Origin: Sanghuangporus weigelae
Lineage: Eukaryota > Basidiomycota > Agaricomycetes > Hymenochaetales > Hymenochaetaceae
Length of the DNA: 64,000 nucleotides
NCBI GenBank assembly: GCA_033182465.1
Contig: CP137318.1
Span: forward strand, 1,612,001-1,676,000
Direction of reading: 5' to 3'
Shown here: piece after piece, positions 32,321 to 43,187 of the stretch
Layout of the letters: each line of letters begins with the position of its first letter
Numbering within the stretch: position 1 is the stretch's first letter
Position numbers and translations under genes: made by a program
Notes under the pieces: generated by a model
What the model was told of the DNA's origin: nothing
Database searches by the model: none
The model's input: the letters and a program-made list of their open reading frames with translations, nothing else

Positions 32321-33756
32321 ATGTCTGTATTCGCCCAACGACCAAGGCTCAATGTGCCCGCCACTCGATGGATGTTTTCTCGGGGCGTGCGCATGCCTCG
32401 AAAGTCGATGGGCAATGCCGCCGACGAATGGCTAAAGGGGCCTGGTCTTGAATTCAAGAGTCCTACTGTTGGACCGAATTGGTTAGGAAAAACTCATGTT
32501 GGTCGTTCCTTTCCTTTTTATCCCGCCAACCTTAGCTTAACAAACGGGTAATATCAGCCGTTCCCTCTAAACCCTTCATTCAGACCTCCTCCTCCAGTAT
32601 CCGATAAGACGAAGGAAGCTATTTACGAACGATACATGTCTAATCCGAAAATCTACAACGTGCGTGTGTTAGCTGTTGCATACGGCATCAGTATGAAGCG
32701 AGTAGATGCCATTCTGCGGTTGAAAGGAATGGAGAAGGACTGGCTGAAAGTAAGCACTCTGTCTGTTTTTGATATAAAATCTTGCTTCGATTATGATGAG
32801 CCAAAAATCGATTAGTCTTTAAGACACCTACATGGTTAAAACCTTCTAAACATGCATGGCTTTCTGATCTTCTGCAATCTCTTTGTTCAACTATTATTTC
32901 ATGATACTGACTTACTACAACTATTACAGCAGGTGAGCTGATTCTGTTACGACGTCTGGATTAGAATTGATACGAACCTCGTCGACCCGTCATTGCCAAT
33001 TCAAAGGTGAGCCACCATCCATCACTTTTGGGGGGGAAGATGATACCATTTCATCATTCACGACTTGGAAGACCGGATGCCTTCATCCGCTTGGTTCTAC
33101 CGCTTTCAACCACATCTGATGGAAGAAATTCCCTCTATCCTCCTTGCCTAAGTTTATTCGTTCATGACTGACGTTTACACTATATTTTCAATAGGGAAAG
33201 CAACTACAAACTGGGTTCCTTGCTGGAATGGAGCGAATGTTGAACACAACGGAGCTTGCAATCGGCTTTGTTCCTGAGTCGCGCAGGAACGTCACGGACT
33301 CTGACATCCAGGACGAAGAAGAAGCAGATGATCATGCTCGGGATCGATATCAACGTTTGTTTTGGGAGCCTGTTGCAGATACCGAAGTACGTGAAAAGAC
33401 CTCGTCCTAACTATGCGCAAGTTCATATTCAATTTTTTTTCCTTCAGAAACCCATCGTCCCGAGTGAGCTCGAAAAAGCCAAGGAAGAGGCTCAGGCTAT
33501 TCGACAAGAAGCAATCGACGCCAAGTCTGATGTCAAACTACTTACTGGACGAGAGCCGAAGGAGGGTCCCAAGACAATATCGCGAGAAAAGCCTATAGTC
33601 GTCAATTCCGGTCCAGATCGACCTGCGACCGTCTTCAAGGACGTTGGAGGAAAGTTCCTCGATATCGATGACCGCATTAGGAGGTTACACGAAGCAGACC
33701 GGAGGAGACGGGCTAAAGCGAAAGCTAGACAAGAAAGGCGAAGCAAAGTCATCTAG
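32321..33756 (+). CDS. Mitochondrial ribosomal small-subunit protein, Bot1/mS45 family
   Basis: Predicted mitochondrial regulator/ribosomal protein of the Bot1p family (PF12298; yeast Mrps35 relative). The N-terminus is basic (MSVFAQRPRLNVPATRWMFS), as expected for a mitochondrial presequence. Family blocks are FRPPPPVSDKTKEAIYERYM, VRVLAVAYGISMKRVDAILR, LKGMEKDWLK and, after an intron, GKQLQTGFLAGMERML. A helical, charged C-terminus follows (SELEKAKEEAQAIRQEA, RIRRLHEADRRRRAKAKARQ). The intron after DWLK spans 32750-33194, 445 nt, against about 50-60 nt for most introns nearby, and it carries a box C/D snoRNA. Other introns fall near 32510-32583 and after VADTE. The stop is at 33754-33756. 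It shares a short divergent promoter with the eEF2 methyltransferase, so both translation-related genes may be co-expressed. Confidence 0.82.
32792..32867 (+). ncRNA. Intronic box C/D snoRNA with 18S and 25S rRNA complementarity
   Basis: Lies inside the 445-nt intron of the Bot1 gene on the sense strand. Box C is a perfect ATGATGA (32792-32798) and box D a perfect CTGA (32864-32867), 76 nt end to end. TCGATTAGTCTTT (32807-32819) is the exact 13-nt complement of the conserved 25S segment AAAGACTAATCGA. ACATGCATGGCTT (32850-32862), one base from box D, is the exact 13-nt complement of the conserved 18S segment AAGCCATGCATGT. A C'-like ATGGTTA sits at 32832-32838; no good box D' is seen. TTGC (32781-32784) and GCAA (32874-32877) could form an external stem, while the bases adjoining the boxes pair poorly. 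By the D+5 rule the 18S target would be the first C of AAGCCAUG (about C49 in yeast numbering). rRNA segments were recalled, not aligned. It would be released from the spliced intron. Confidence 0.8.
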
Positions 33757-34028
33757 TTAATCATCTTACAGCCTTCAATGCATGTATCTATTTAATCCTT
33801 GCGTATATCTTCCCAATGCAGATGGTACCAAGAAACCGTCTATTGATTCATTCTTTGAAGAAAAGAGATTGTCCGTAATATCGTACATATATATTTACAT
33901 ACATAGTTGTCCCTGGTAGGTGAGTACATGACGTTACAAAAGAATCAAAAAGTACAAACAAACAACAGCACAGTGTACAACAAGACAAAAAATGTCGCGA
34001 TACAAACCTTTAGCTTATCTGGATTTTA

Positions 34029-37027
34029 TTACATTATGATACAACCGTCTCCCCTCTCTCTGTCGCCTGTCCAACTGGCAGGAGATGTGGATCCAGACGC
34101 GCGTCTGGATACGGGTGACCACCACCTCGATGAAGACTTCCTCGTCGAGAAATAATCGTCCTCAGTTCCTCCCTTACCATCGCGTCCTCCGCTCTTCCTG
34201 GTGGCCTTACGCCGCTTCTCTCGTGCTGCCTCGACCAAATCCACAGTCTGCCACTGATAGAATGACTTGAGCGCAACGCGCTTCTCGTCACACTCATCCG
34301 AGCCTACATCAAGACCTTCATTATCGTGCGCATCTAAGTAGTTCAGATGCTGTGCTTCCCAGGCTCGCCACCCCTTGCGCGTGCGCGTCGTCCCGAAGAG
34401 GTCTTTCACCGCCCCGTCGCCGACGTGCCGACAATCGACCACAACAATCTCCGTATCTACAGCTTCGCGCTTGCGCGCTAACCGCACGAACTCCTTCACC
34501 GTCGTCCCCGTCACGCGAGTGCTGTCCAGCTCCAGGTGGATCAAGCGCGTGCAGTTCCGTATTAGCGAGAGGATGGCGTCATTCGTCAGTTGCACGGCGT
34601 AGGACAGGTTCAAGACCTCGAGTTGCGAGCCCGTCTCGGGCTCTTGAGCTCTGCCTTGCTCGTCCTCAAAGTTATTCTGCGGAGTGAGTGCCGCGAGGGT
34701 CGCATCAGTGATCTCGCACGCCTCGTCGAGGTCAAGGCGACGAATCAAAGGCGTCGTGTTCAACAAACGAACCAATCCATCATCCTTCAGCTCCGCGCCT
34801 ACACCTGCGAGTTCTAGGAACTCGAGCTTCGGCACAGCATAAGCCAGGTGTGAACATGTGTGGTCTGTAAGCAGTGGACAATACGAAAGCGAAAGATGTC
34901 GAAGTTTGGTGACACGACGTCTGTACTTTGATGGATCCGAAGGATCGCGTCCCGCTTGACGGGAGGTGAGGAGAACTTCCCCTGATGATATTTCATTATC
35001 ATCCGCGCAGGCAACAAAGGCCTCTATTGCAGTGTTGTGAAGCTCGCGGGCACCGTTGAGATCTAGGACCTCGAGGTTTGGAGCACACCGACCTAGTACA
35101 GATAAAAGTCTGTCACCAGCGCGCCTGAGTCCCGCCAAACGAAGGCGCCTCAAAGGTTCGACCTTCCGAAATTCTCCTCGAGGAGCAAAGAAGGATATGA
35201 GACCATGTGCGTCTATGCCGAAGCAACGGCTGAGATCAAGACAAGCAAGTGCTGGACAGTGGATAGCCAACAACTTGCACGTTTCGTTCGTAACGACAGA
35301 CAGACCCTTCACGTTGAGTCTGACCAAGAAAGGCGAACGTTTAATCAAGTCATGCACCACCTGAGTCGTAAGGCCAGAGCAACCGGAAAGATTAATATCG
35401 GTGAGCTGAGTGGTAGCGGAAGTAAAATCTTTGAGTGCGTTGTTAGAAATACAGAATGAATTCAAGAGCTCCGTAAGAGATGAACCGGTGAGACGAGTGT
35501 GACCAGCGAAATCGATGGAACGGATGAAAGTGCCTGATGATACTGCCAGGCGCTGCAGTAAAGCTGACGGAATATGTGCGAATGCCTTGAGGTCAAGGTC
35601 GTACCAGAGCTGACCGTCAAAGACAAGCTCCTGCCATGACTTGGAGACCTAACGCAAACTTAGAAATTTCGACGTACAGTAAGGAGCTGAGCACATACCC
35701 TACTAAGTTGAATCAGTTCAATAAATCCTTTCTCTTTACCAACCCAGCGATTCTCCTTCCGACCAGCTTGCAGGGCCGTCCAACCCGAGGAATTCACAAG
35801 CAACTTGCCGTCTGCCTCATGAAGACGCAAAAGCCACCGGAGTATATGGAGTTTCATCTCCTTCGGAAGCATAAACTCAAACAGACTTGGCACTCGTGTG
35901 CACGCGTCCTCCGTTGTAACGAGTGTTTGATACACATCACTAATCGCAAATGATCGAGATACGCAGGGAGTTGAGGGCGCAGACAAACTGGAATAAAGTA
36001 TATGCTCCAATCCCTGTATAGGGGTATTCGCGGGCACATTATATCCCGATTCAAGATCCCGTACATCGTTACGGAACAGTAACTTGCGCGCTAAATTTCT
36101 TCGGCGCCTACCAGGAATCAGACTCGCTTTCGACCTATTCGTAGATCGAGTTTCCAATGGACGGTAATCTTCCGAGGACAATGATGTCAATGAACGAGCG
36201 CGAGCAGTCTGTCTAAGAACAGGTGAAGGAGGACGTGAGTCCGAGAGGGGCGTGGGACTCGCTGGGAATTCAACAACACTCGGCGAAGCATGACTAGCGG
36301 ATGAACTTGTAGGCACTGGTAAAGTCGAGACATCTATTGGCCAGTTCGTCTCTCCCTGCGATAATACGGTAGGACTGAATAAGAGAGGAGGCAATGACGG
36401 CGGCTCGGCGCGCACCTTCCCCTTTCCTACGCTCTCCGAGATTTGCGCGAGCTCGGACATCAGCTGTTGCTGTGCGGCATCACCAGAGAAGGAGGAACCT
36501 GGAGTGGTGATGTCCGTCGCGTAACTCGCCGCAACAAAGCCTTGGCCGATATCGCTCGTTGGAGAAAATGCGAAATAATCAGGAGATTGAGGAGACGAGA
36601 AGGAAGTTGAAGCGATTGGTGAGGTGGTCCTGTGTCTGCTAGGACCAGATATACCGCCTTTGAAGGAGAATAAATCAAACTGAGAAACCGACTTGTCTCG
36701 TGGTAGGATATCCATTGGTCTCGAAACTGCCTTTCCTTTGTTCTTAAACGTCTCGACGGCATCGCTGTCGCCAAAGTAACCATAGCCGCTGGACTCCTGA
36801 GCTCTTGATATATAGTTGACAACTTCGGCGGGTGTCGATGCCGCGGAGAATGACGATAGGTCAAGGTGGGAGAACTGTGGGATAAAGGACATGTCGAACA
36901 ACTCAGGAGACATGGCGGAAGGACTCGAGAATGCGTCTACTGGAGTATCGTCGCCGTCGACGACGCCTTCAATGGAGTCAAAATCGAAGAGGGGCTCGTC
37001 GCCATCGATGGCACGCCCACAACTCAT
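34029..37027 (-). CDS. F-box/leucine-rich-repeat protein with C-terminal CaaX box
   Basis: Probable substrate receptor of an SCF ubiquitin ligase. It starts at 37027 (MSCGRAIDGDEPLFDFD) and has a single intron (about 35649-35698). The first 380 or so residues are Ser/Pro-rich and disordered. The F-box begins LPKEMKLHILRWLL and continues across the intron as LSRVSKSWQELVFDGQLWYD. About twelve leucine-rich repeats of the Cys-containing (AMN1/Grr1) type follow, for example LTDINLSGCSGLTTQVVHDL, LACLDLSRCFGIDAHGLI, LRHLSLSYCPLLTDHTCSHL, LEVLNLSYAVQLTNDAIL and LIHLELDSTRVTGTTVKEF. A basic linker (AREKRRKATRKSGGRDGKGG) leads to the last four residues CIIM, a farnesylation-type CaaX box. Human FBXL2 and FBXL20 carry geranylgeranylation boxes at the same place, which supports a membrane-tethered ligase. 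Substrate unknown. Confidence 0.88.
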
Positions 37028-38568
37028 GGCGTTACAGCGCGTGCCGATGTTTCAGGCGTAATTGCAGATCACTCCCCAGTTTATTCCCGTCGTGCAGACG
37101 ACGAGCTGACAGTGCGCAGCACGACTACGAACAGACAGTTATGCACGATTGAAGGGATAGATGGAGGAGGAGATGAGAGGGATAATCGTGCTCAGCATTA
37201 GGACGTTGTAAGCTAAGCTAAGCTAAGCACGGAGAGGCAAGCCAGAGGCGGCTATATGCGGTCCTGCATATGGTCTTTATTTACCACGACATCCAAATCA
37301 ACAATATTAATTATATCATGCCTTACCAGGTTCGTCCACATCTCTTATCCCTCCTCAGCGTTCGAGTCTGTATCAGCCCTTCATGGCAATATTCACATGA
37401 ATTTCAATGATGTGTCTCTTCCACACAGGATTGGATATATCCATATCTCGTCAGGGGTATCTACATTTCCTAAAATACACGATTTTATATATCGATTATT
37501 CCGACGAGTGGAGTGGGCGAGGACGCATATGCAATCTGACTTATCGACGCCAAAGCGTGTTCTCCCGAATCGCCGGAAGTTGTGTACTGGCCGCCACGGG
37601 AGCGGGAGTAGTGCAAGTGGCCGCATCATCGCCGACGCTAGCAAGGGAAGTCTAATCACTACGTGATGGTGACATCGTCGATCTTCTCGTGCCGTGCCAT
37701 CTCATCCGTTCAATTTTTTATGTTCTTCTTTTTTTCTCTTCCAGCCACTCCGCGAATCTCAGAATTTTGTTACTCGCTCTTGACTACTGGTTCCACTTCT
37801 TCATTTCGCTCCTCTCTTGTAAAACATATATACTCATATACCACTTTCCTTCTATGTATGTATAATAGCATTATGACGCTGAGAAAGATAGCATATAACG
37901 CGCGGCCCCTGTTTCTCATAAATAGGTACTCAGACGCCTTGATCTTCCCCTGCCTGTAATTTGTTCCAGAAGCGGACCCTCTCATATCGCTTTCTCTGTG
38001 AGACCGCCAGAGGCTTCATTCTACCTAGACGCTTTGGCACTTTATGACGCCTTTAGCGTCCCGAGATGAGTGTCTTCGAGCCAGAATCCTGCATTTTTCC
38101 TGAGCTAGTAGATCCTGGACATAAAGCCACGGTTCGACTTCTAGTGTCCTACGCAGTAGCCCGTGGAAAATACCGTCATCTCAGCCTTCGCTCTTTCATT
38201 GAAAACGACGCCTAACACTCGCAGTCTTTTACCGGCAAGGGTCAACGGATGCATTAACTGAAAGCAGCCCAAATAACAGTCTTAAATAGAGTTACATACA
38301 TAAATTGCGACACATGAAACATGAAAAACGACAGCACCGAAAGTAAAATTGCAACAAACGAAAATAAGTAAGCGACGGACAGCAGATGGAAGTCGAACAC
38401 AGCGCAAAGAGAAAATTAATGGCGCCGTTTCAAACGAATGGCAGACGGTGCTGCGGACTATAGTCAATATATATCTGCACAATTTCAAAAAGAATAAACT
38501 ATCACGCACAGACAAATGTAAATCACCGTAGAGATTCATATCATCGAGCAGATACAGTATTTGAGCAG
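37028..38568. other. Long intergenic region
   Basis: 1.54 kb between two minus-strand genes. It contains four tandem TAAGC units (37209-37228) near the F-box gene start. A 136-codon open frame at 37256-37666 (+) looks like chance sequence. I found no tRNA, snRNA or protein that I could support. The part nearest 37027 is presumably the F-box gene promoter and leader. Confidence 0.4.
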
Positions 38569-38902
38569 CTACTTGGCGTTCTTTGGGTTCTCCTTCGCCT
38601 TCGCCCAGTTAGTAGCTGCAATTTTGAACCTGAAACATCGCGTAATCAGTTACCCTTAAAACACAGTGTATGGAGAGGAAAACCACCTTTCCGGATGCTT
38701 CAAGTCGGGACTGGATTCCTTGAGCCTAGCGAGCTCCTCCTTCATGAACTTGTTGTAAGGAGAGACCTTTCCCTTCTTTGCAGAGCCGCCAGACTTGGCT
38801 GTCGATAACACATAAAGTTATGAAGTTCATTAATGAACAATAATGAAGAGAGTGCATACTCTTGCGAGCTGGCTTCTCGGAACCGGTAGCTTTCTTAGCC
38901 AT
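38569..38902 (-). CDS. Small YABBY/HMG-like DNA-binding protein
   Basis: About 68 residues from three exons; probable chromatin or DNA-binding protein. It starts MAKKATGSEKPARK at 38902, then a basic GGSAKKGKVS stretch, then the block SPYNKFMKEELARLKESSPD plus LKHPERFKIAATNWAKAKEN. That block resembles the HMG-box-like helix pair of YABBY proteins (pattern YNxFIKEEIxRIKxxxPxxxHxExFxxAAxNWA). It ends PKNAK at 38569. The Lys-rich N-terminus fits nuclear localisation. Splice ends were placed from GTATGC/CAG and GTGGTT/CAG borders. The promoter carries several MluI cell-cycle boxes, suggesting S-phase expression like other chromatin proteins. Function in fungi is unclear; an HMG-box origin is an alternative description of the same fold. 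Confidence 0.8.
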
Positions 38903-38952
38903 TGTTTATTCAGCTATAGAAAAGCGAAAGGAATCGATTAGTGAGAGGAAAA

Positions 38953-39025
38953 ACGCGTCGAACGCGCGCAAACGCACGTGTCAAGCGAGATGGCTGGGGT
39001 GCCTAGAAAGACGCGTCGCACGCGT
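38953..39025 (-). promoter_or_regulatory. Cluster of MluI cell-cycle boxes and an E-box
   Basis: Within 73 bp upstream of the small DNA-binding protein there are three perfect ACGCGT sites (38953-38958, 39011-39016, 39020-39025), one further ACGCG (38962-38966) and a CACGTG E-box (38975-38980). ACGCGT is the binding site of MBF-type factors driving G1/S genes in fungi. The sites start about 50 bp before the start codon. Confidence 0.6.
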
Positions 39026-40180
39026 ATATTGATAAAAAGATGATGAGCAACCCAGGTAGAAAGTGTGGAGAGGAGGACGTACCAAGGGCAACGAAATGAT
39101 TTGGGAGGAGGGATTGCAGAGGGGGATGATGATGGTTAAAGGAAGAGAGAGGAGGAGCACGTATTTTTCCTTGAGGCGGAGCTTTTGAGAGAGAGAGATC
39201 TGACTGTACGAGATAGCTCTTAAGCGGGAAACTGTCTTTGAATATTGGTCACGCGAACGGAGGTCCCCGATCACTGGTTTGGGTCCAAACCATCCAGGCC
39301 ACCGCACCGAGCGAATTTCTCGAAAATAAATCGTGACCCGTAAATTCCAGTTACAATCACGGATCGGGCCTAAACGGGTCCAAAGACTCTGAGTTGAGCC
39401 GCACGCAAGGCGGTGCGCGTAGGGTCGCGTCCGTAAGAGCGATTGTGTTCCTGCTGACCCAGTGGACCTCGGACAGGTCGCGCGTCGAATAACGCGAAGT
39501 AACGCCCCCGTTCGAGGGGAAAAACCCAGGCCCAGGTGTAGATCAGAAATTAGAATGCAGGTAATTTTGTAATGGCCACCCTGCCTGATCTGGCCATCCC
39601 TTTCGCAATATTCCAGGAAGGACAAGCATAACTTAGTAGTTCGGCATTGTCCCAGGCTAATAGACCAAGAGCAAAAAACGAATATTTCCCTATTAGATTA
39701 TCGCTTCATTTCTACTCCTCTTTGCACAGAAAAGGACATTGTAGCATGCATACATGAGAAGCACATACGTCGAGCACGGCTGACAAGGAGGACAGCAAGA
39801 CGCAACGTCAACAGGTGCTGTGCCCGGCAAGGGATGAAAGGAGAGAATCAACTTTATCTCTATACGTGGCGTGGCGCTCATGTCATCACTTCTATTTCTG
39901 AAAGAACGTTCTTAATCATCCTTCTATACCATACTTGGTAATAAATGTCCCATAAAGATAAAGCAGCACTCTTGGACGCAGATCCCTTAGATGCATATGG
40001 GCCGTGTTTCAAACTCCTTCCATTATCAGTCATCAAATCTATGCCGAGGCATCCATTTTCTCGATCTGCCTTTGAGAGAAAATGTCTGATTAGAGCATAT
40101 GTAACTAGTGCTGGTACATCCGGCCCGTCAGCTTCGTAAATAACCACAACATAAAGCATCGCGCCACAATGGGCGCTGTT
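39026..40180. other. Intergenic, VPS33 3' end to small DNA-binding gene
   Basis: About 1.15 kb. A long open frame on the minus strand (38981-39625) has no ATG and no recognisable sequence. A 93-codon ATG frame (39878-40159, -) follows the VPS33 stop but matches nothing I know. No RNA gene is seen. Confidence 0.4.
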
Positions 40181-42975
40181 TCACGACGAAGTAGCAGATT
40201 CTTTCTCTACTGCCTCCCCACTCCACCCACTGATCATTCCGTTAATGAGAGACGTCCCACTAATGACCCCAGTCGTCGCTATCAATATCCGTCGGCCTAT
40301 CGATCATCAGCTGTATGCAATCGCAAGGCGCGTTCAAATCATTCACTCACCTTTACTTCTCCGGCTAACAAGCCTCAGAGCTGCAATTTCAGTATACGTG
40401 CATCCACCCAAGAAGAACACAACAGATGTGGTAGTTTTCTCCGTCCAAAGGCCTATCCAGACAATGTTATCAAATCAAATTTGAATCGATATAGGTGGGA
40501 CGTACCTGATCCTATAGAACCGCCATGACTTCCGTCACTTCCTCGTACGTTTTGCTCTGTCTGGACCATGTCGATTGTCTCTCCAGGCAGACTCTCCAGC
40601 ACGTCCTCGAATCCTTTCCACCCAAGGATAGGGTGTGCTCTGACTTTGCCCAGTCCTGATGTTTTGCCTTTTTTCACGGCGTCTGTACTATCAGCCGCAC
40701 CGGAGAGACCCAGGACACCTCCCTTTTGGACGACACATTGCACTAATCTCACACTCAATGGAGCGTATCCGGAGTATACATAGCTGATGTCAGCCGGCTC
40801 GTCCGAGTCTTCGGGATCCTCTTCCGCAACTAGATGTAAGGATTTCCTTAAGGAGGGATACGGAATCTTCAGTGACGCTAAGGACGCATGCGAAGCAGGC
40901 AGGGGATTTGTGAGGATGAGGCCGAGGGGCGGAGACGATAAGGTCAGAATGAGAGGAAGGTACTCATAGCCATATGCCTACCGAGTCAATCGATCAGCTC
41001 CGTGTCAAGTGATGTTTACGGCAAAGGAATTTAGTCCTACCTGCAATATCTCCCTTTTAAGATTCTCAAGAACCTTGTTCTTAATGCCCCCGTTGACTAT
41101 ACTTGCTAGACAGAGAAGGCGGACAACAAGCTGTAAGCTTGCACCTTGCGCGATTAAGTCTTCAATCGCGGATATCTGGGATGAGATCTCGAAGGAGGAT
41201 AAAAGGTCTATTATCAAGCAGGACAGAGAGGTATGAGTGAAAGTCTTCTGGGTAATCATCCGGCTTACTCTGTTGTATCTCTAGAGACTTGTTGAATTGG
41301 TCGGTTCTGGTCATCGGAACGAGCATTTCAGATAGACTTGTGTCTATAAAGGGGAAGGTAAGGGGAAGGTACGAGGAATCTCATCGATCGTAGTCTGTAA
41401 AATAATTTGATTACTCACGTATCCGGAGAGATTGATGGTCGATTTGCAAGCCACTTAGTTTACCTACGAAATCACGCAGCTGTGCAACCGTCTTCGCTTG
41501 TAGTCTGCTCTGAACGAATGAAGGTGAGAAATTAATTACGCCTATAGTTGGAGACGATTACCTTATAATCCTCATCAAGACGACGAGCATGTTTATTCAA
41601 TGTCTTCCCGACAGATGCAAAATTCAGGTCTCTCAATTCGGCAAATAACGTATCAGTGGACGCGTTGAGATGGTACTTCTTTTTTGGCTCTTTTGCAGCG
41701 CCGGAAGTGGAAGGCATGTTCGATCCTTGAGGGATGGGAGAAGCACCTTGGGGATTCGGAGGGTTTACCAACGAAGTCGGAAGCTCAACATGAGCTTTCA
41801 TGTTATGATTAGAGTTTATGTCAGGTAAGGGGAATGAGATAAACCCACAATTCCTTATTCCGAGACACTCGTCGATTAACCCTTCGTAGGTAAGTTGTGT
41901 TAGCATCGGCGTTGTCATGTCCACTCGTCGATCCAGGATTACAAGACTGTCGATTTGGTCTGAGTGGCTCAGGAGAGTTTCTGAAGTAGATTCTCTGATC
42001 GCTTGATCTAATTGGCGGGCCAGCAAGCTTGTGAGGCGCTTTATAGACTCAATATTAGCCTTGATCAATTATATCAACGTCTAAAACTCACTCCGGCACA
42101 ATCTCCCTTCCCAATTACTCGAGGAAACTTTCCATAGAGTTTCTGTAAGGTTACGAGTGCCTGAGCGGCATCATAAACAATAGTCTCATCTCCGTCCTAG
42201 CAAAGGCAACTTTAAACGTGTGTGTCAGATCAAGGGGCAAAGGGGCAGTTTACTCACAACCCATATCTCCTTGAATACATTCTCATGCTCCAAAGAAACG
42301 ACGTCTTCTGCTATTGGTATGAACTGCATGTTGAAAGCGGACACATTTACTTCGCCCAGCACGCCTTCCTCCTCCAACACACGCGTGACAAGCGCAGACG
42401 TCCTCGGAACGAGCAGCAGAGTGTATACGTGCTTCTGTCCCTCCTGAGCATGCCTCTTGATTTGGTCTTTTGACATTTAGAGAAATCTGTCTGAACATGC
42501 GCACAGTGACGAACCTGCAATAATCTTGATCCATCGAATCTTTGGACGCGTGAGGTAGACGATATTCGTAGTGCTTGATGATAGTGGACCGGACTCCAGC
42601 CAGAACATTTTATCCACTCCATGATGCTTAGAGACCAAGTGAGAAATTAAATTATCCATAAGGATTTCATTCTACCTTCAGCAAGGCTACCTCGGTGAGC
42701 AGCCCCAATGGCCCAGCAATAGAAGGGTCCAACACAAGCGTCTTGACTCCATTTACCTAGAACACTTGTTTGTCATCGAGATTGAGACATGCTACCTTTA
42801 CGCACTGAGTTGAGAGCATTCACCAAGGACGTCTTTCCTAACTCCCTCAACGACGAAAGGTCAAGACCTCCAACTTCCTCCACATCCGTTCGAGAGCTTT
42901 CGGCGTCTGCCACTAGATCATCTGGCTAAGTCATGCAAACAGAGCTTTGAACTATACAGATATCTTACTGGTCAT
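40181..42975 (-). CDS. VPS33: Vacuolar sorting SM protein Vps33
   Basis: Sec1/Munc18-type subunit of the HOPS and CORVET tethers that guides SNARE assembly at vacuole/endosome membranes. The start at 42975 splices as ATGACCA joined to ATGATC, giving MTNDLVADAESSRTDVEEVG, then LDLSSLRELGKTSLVNALNS. Recognisable blocks are VNGVKTLVLDPSIAGPLGLL, VDKMFWLESGPLSSSTTNIV, IVYLTRPKIRWIK, IDSLVILDRRVDMTTPMLTQ then LTYEGLIDECLG (the SM-family signature DRxxDxxTPLxxxxTYxxLI), YAPLSVRLVQ and, near the end, VVFFLGGCTYTEIAALRLVS followed by RRILIATGVISGTSLINGMI. The LTYEGLIDE form and the C-terminal GGCTYTEIAALR are characteristic of Vps33. Many short introns; the stop is at 40181-40183. NTE1 lies upstream on the same strand, 212 bp away. 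Confidence 0.92.
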
Positions 42976-43187
42976 AGATCAGAAACGGTATCGCGATACC
43001 AAACCCAGTCAAATCCAGTAAGTAAATATGGAAGTATCGACGCGTACACGTGACAAAAACATGATCGAAACCGTGCGTGCGTCTAACGATTATATAAATG
43101 CTACTGAACCGAGTGTTGTACTTTACATAGCTGCAAAATTTGATACATAAAGAGGCTTCATGGGCCAATTTCGCCGGTCAATTGGTC

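Noticed and set aside
33039-33116. Possible second C/D or H/ACA snoRNA in the Bot1 intron
   Set aside because: The C-like GATGATA departs from the consensus, the preceding guide matched no rRNA I could recall, and the hairpins do not make an H/ACA pocket. Noted only as an open question.
37209-37228. Four TAAGC units as a possible telomere-like or CRISPR-like repeat
   Set aside because: Too short and isolated; a minor tandem duplication without spacers or flanking array.
37256-37666. 136-codon plus-strand open frame in the F-box upstream region
   Set aside because: Chance-like composition, no motif, no splice context, and no family resemblance.
38981-39625. Long (214-codon) minus-strand open frame
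   Set aside because: It begins at TTG, contains no ATG, has an Arg/Ser/Thr-rich composition without motifs and overlaps the MluI-box promoter.
39878-40159. 93-codon ATG open frame downstream of VPS33
   Set aside because: No recognisable domain, and it sits directly in the presumed VPS33 3' untranslated region; kept only as a remark.
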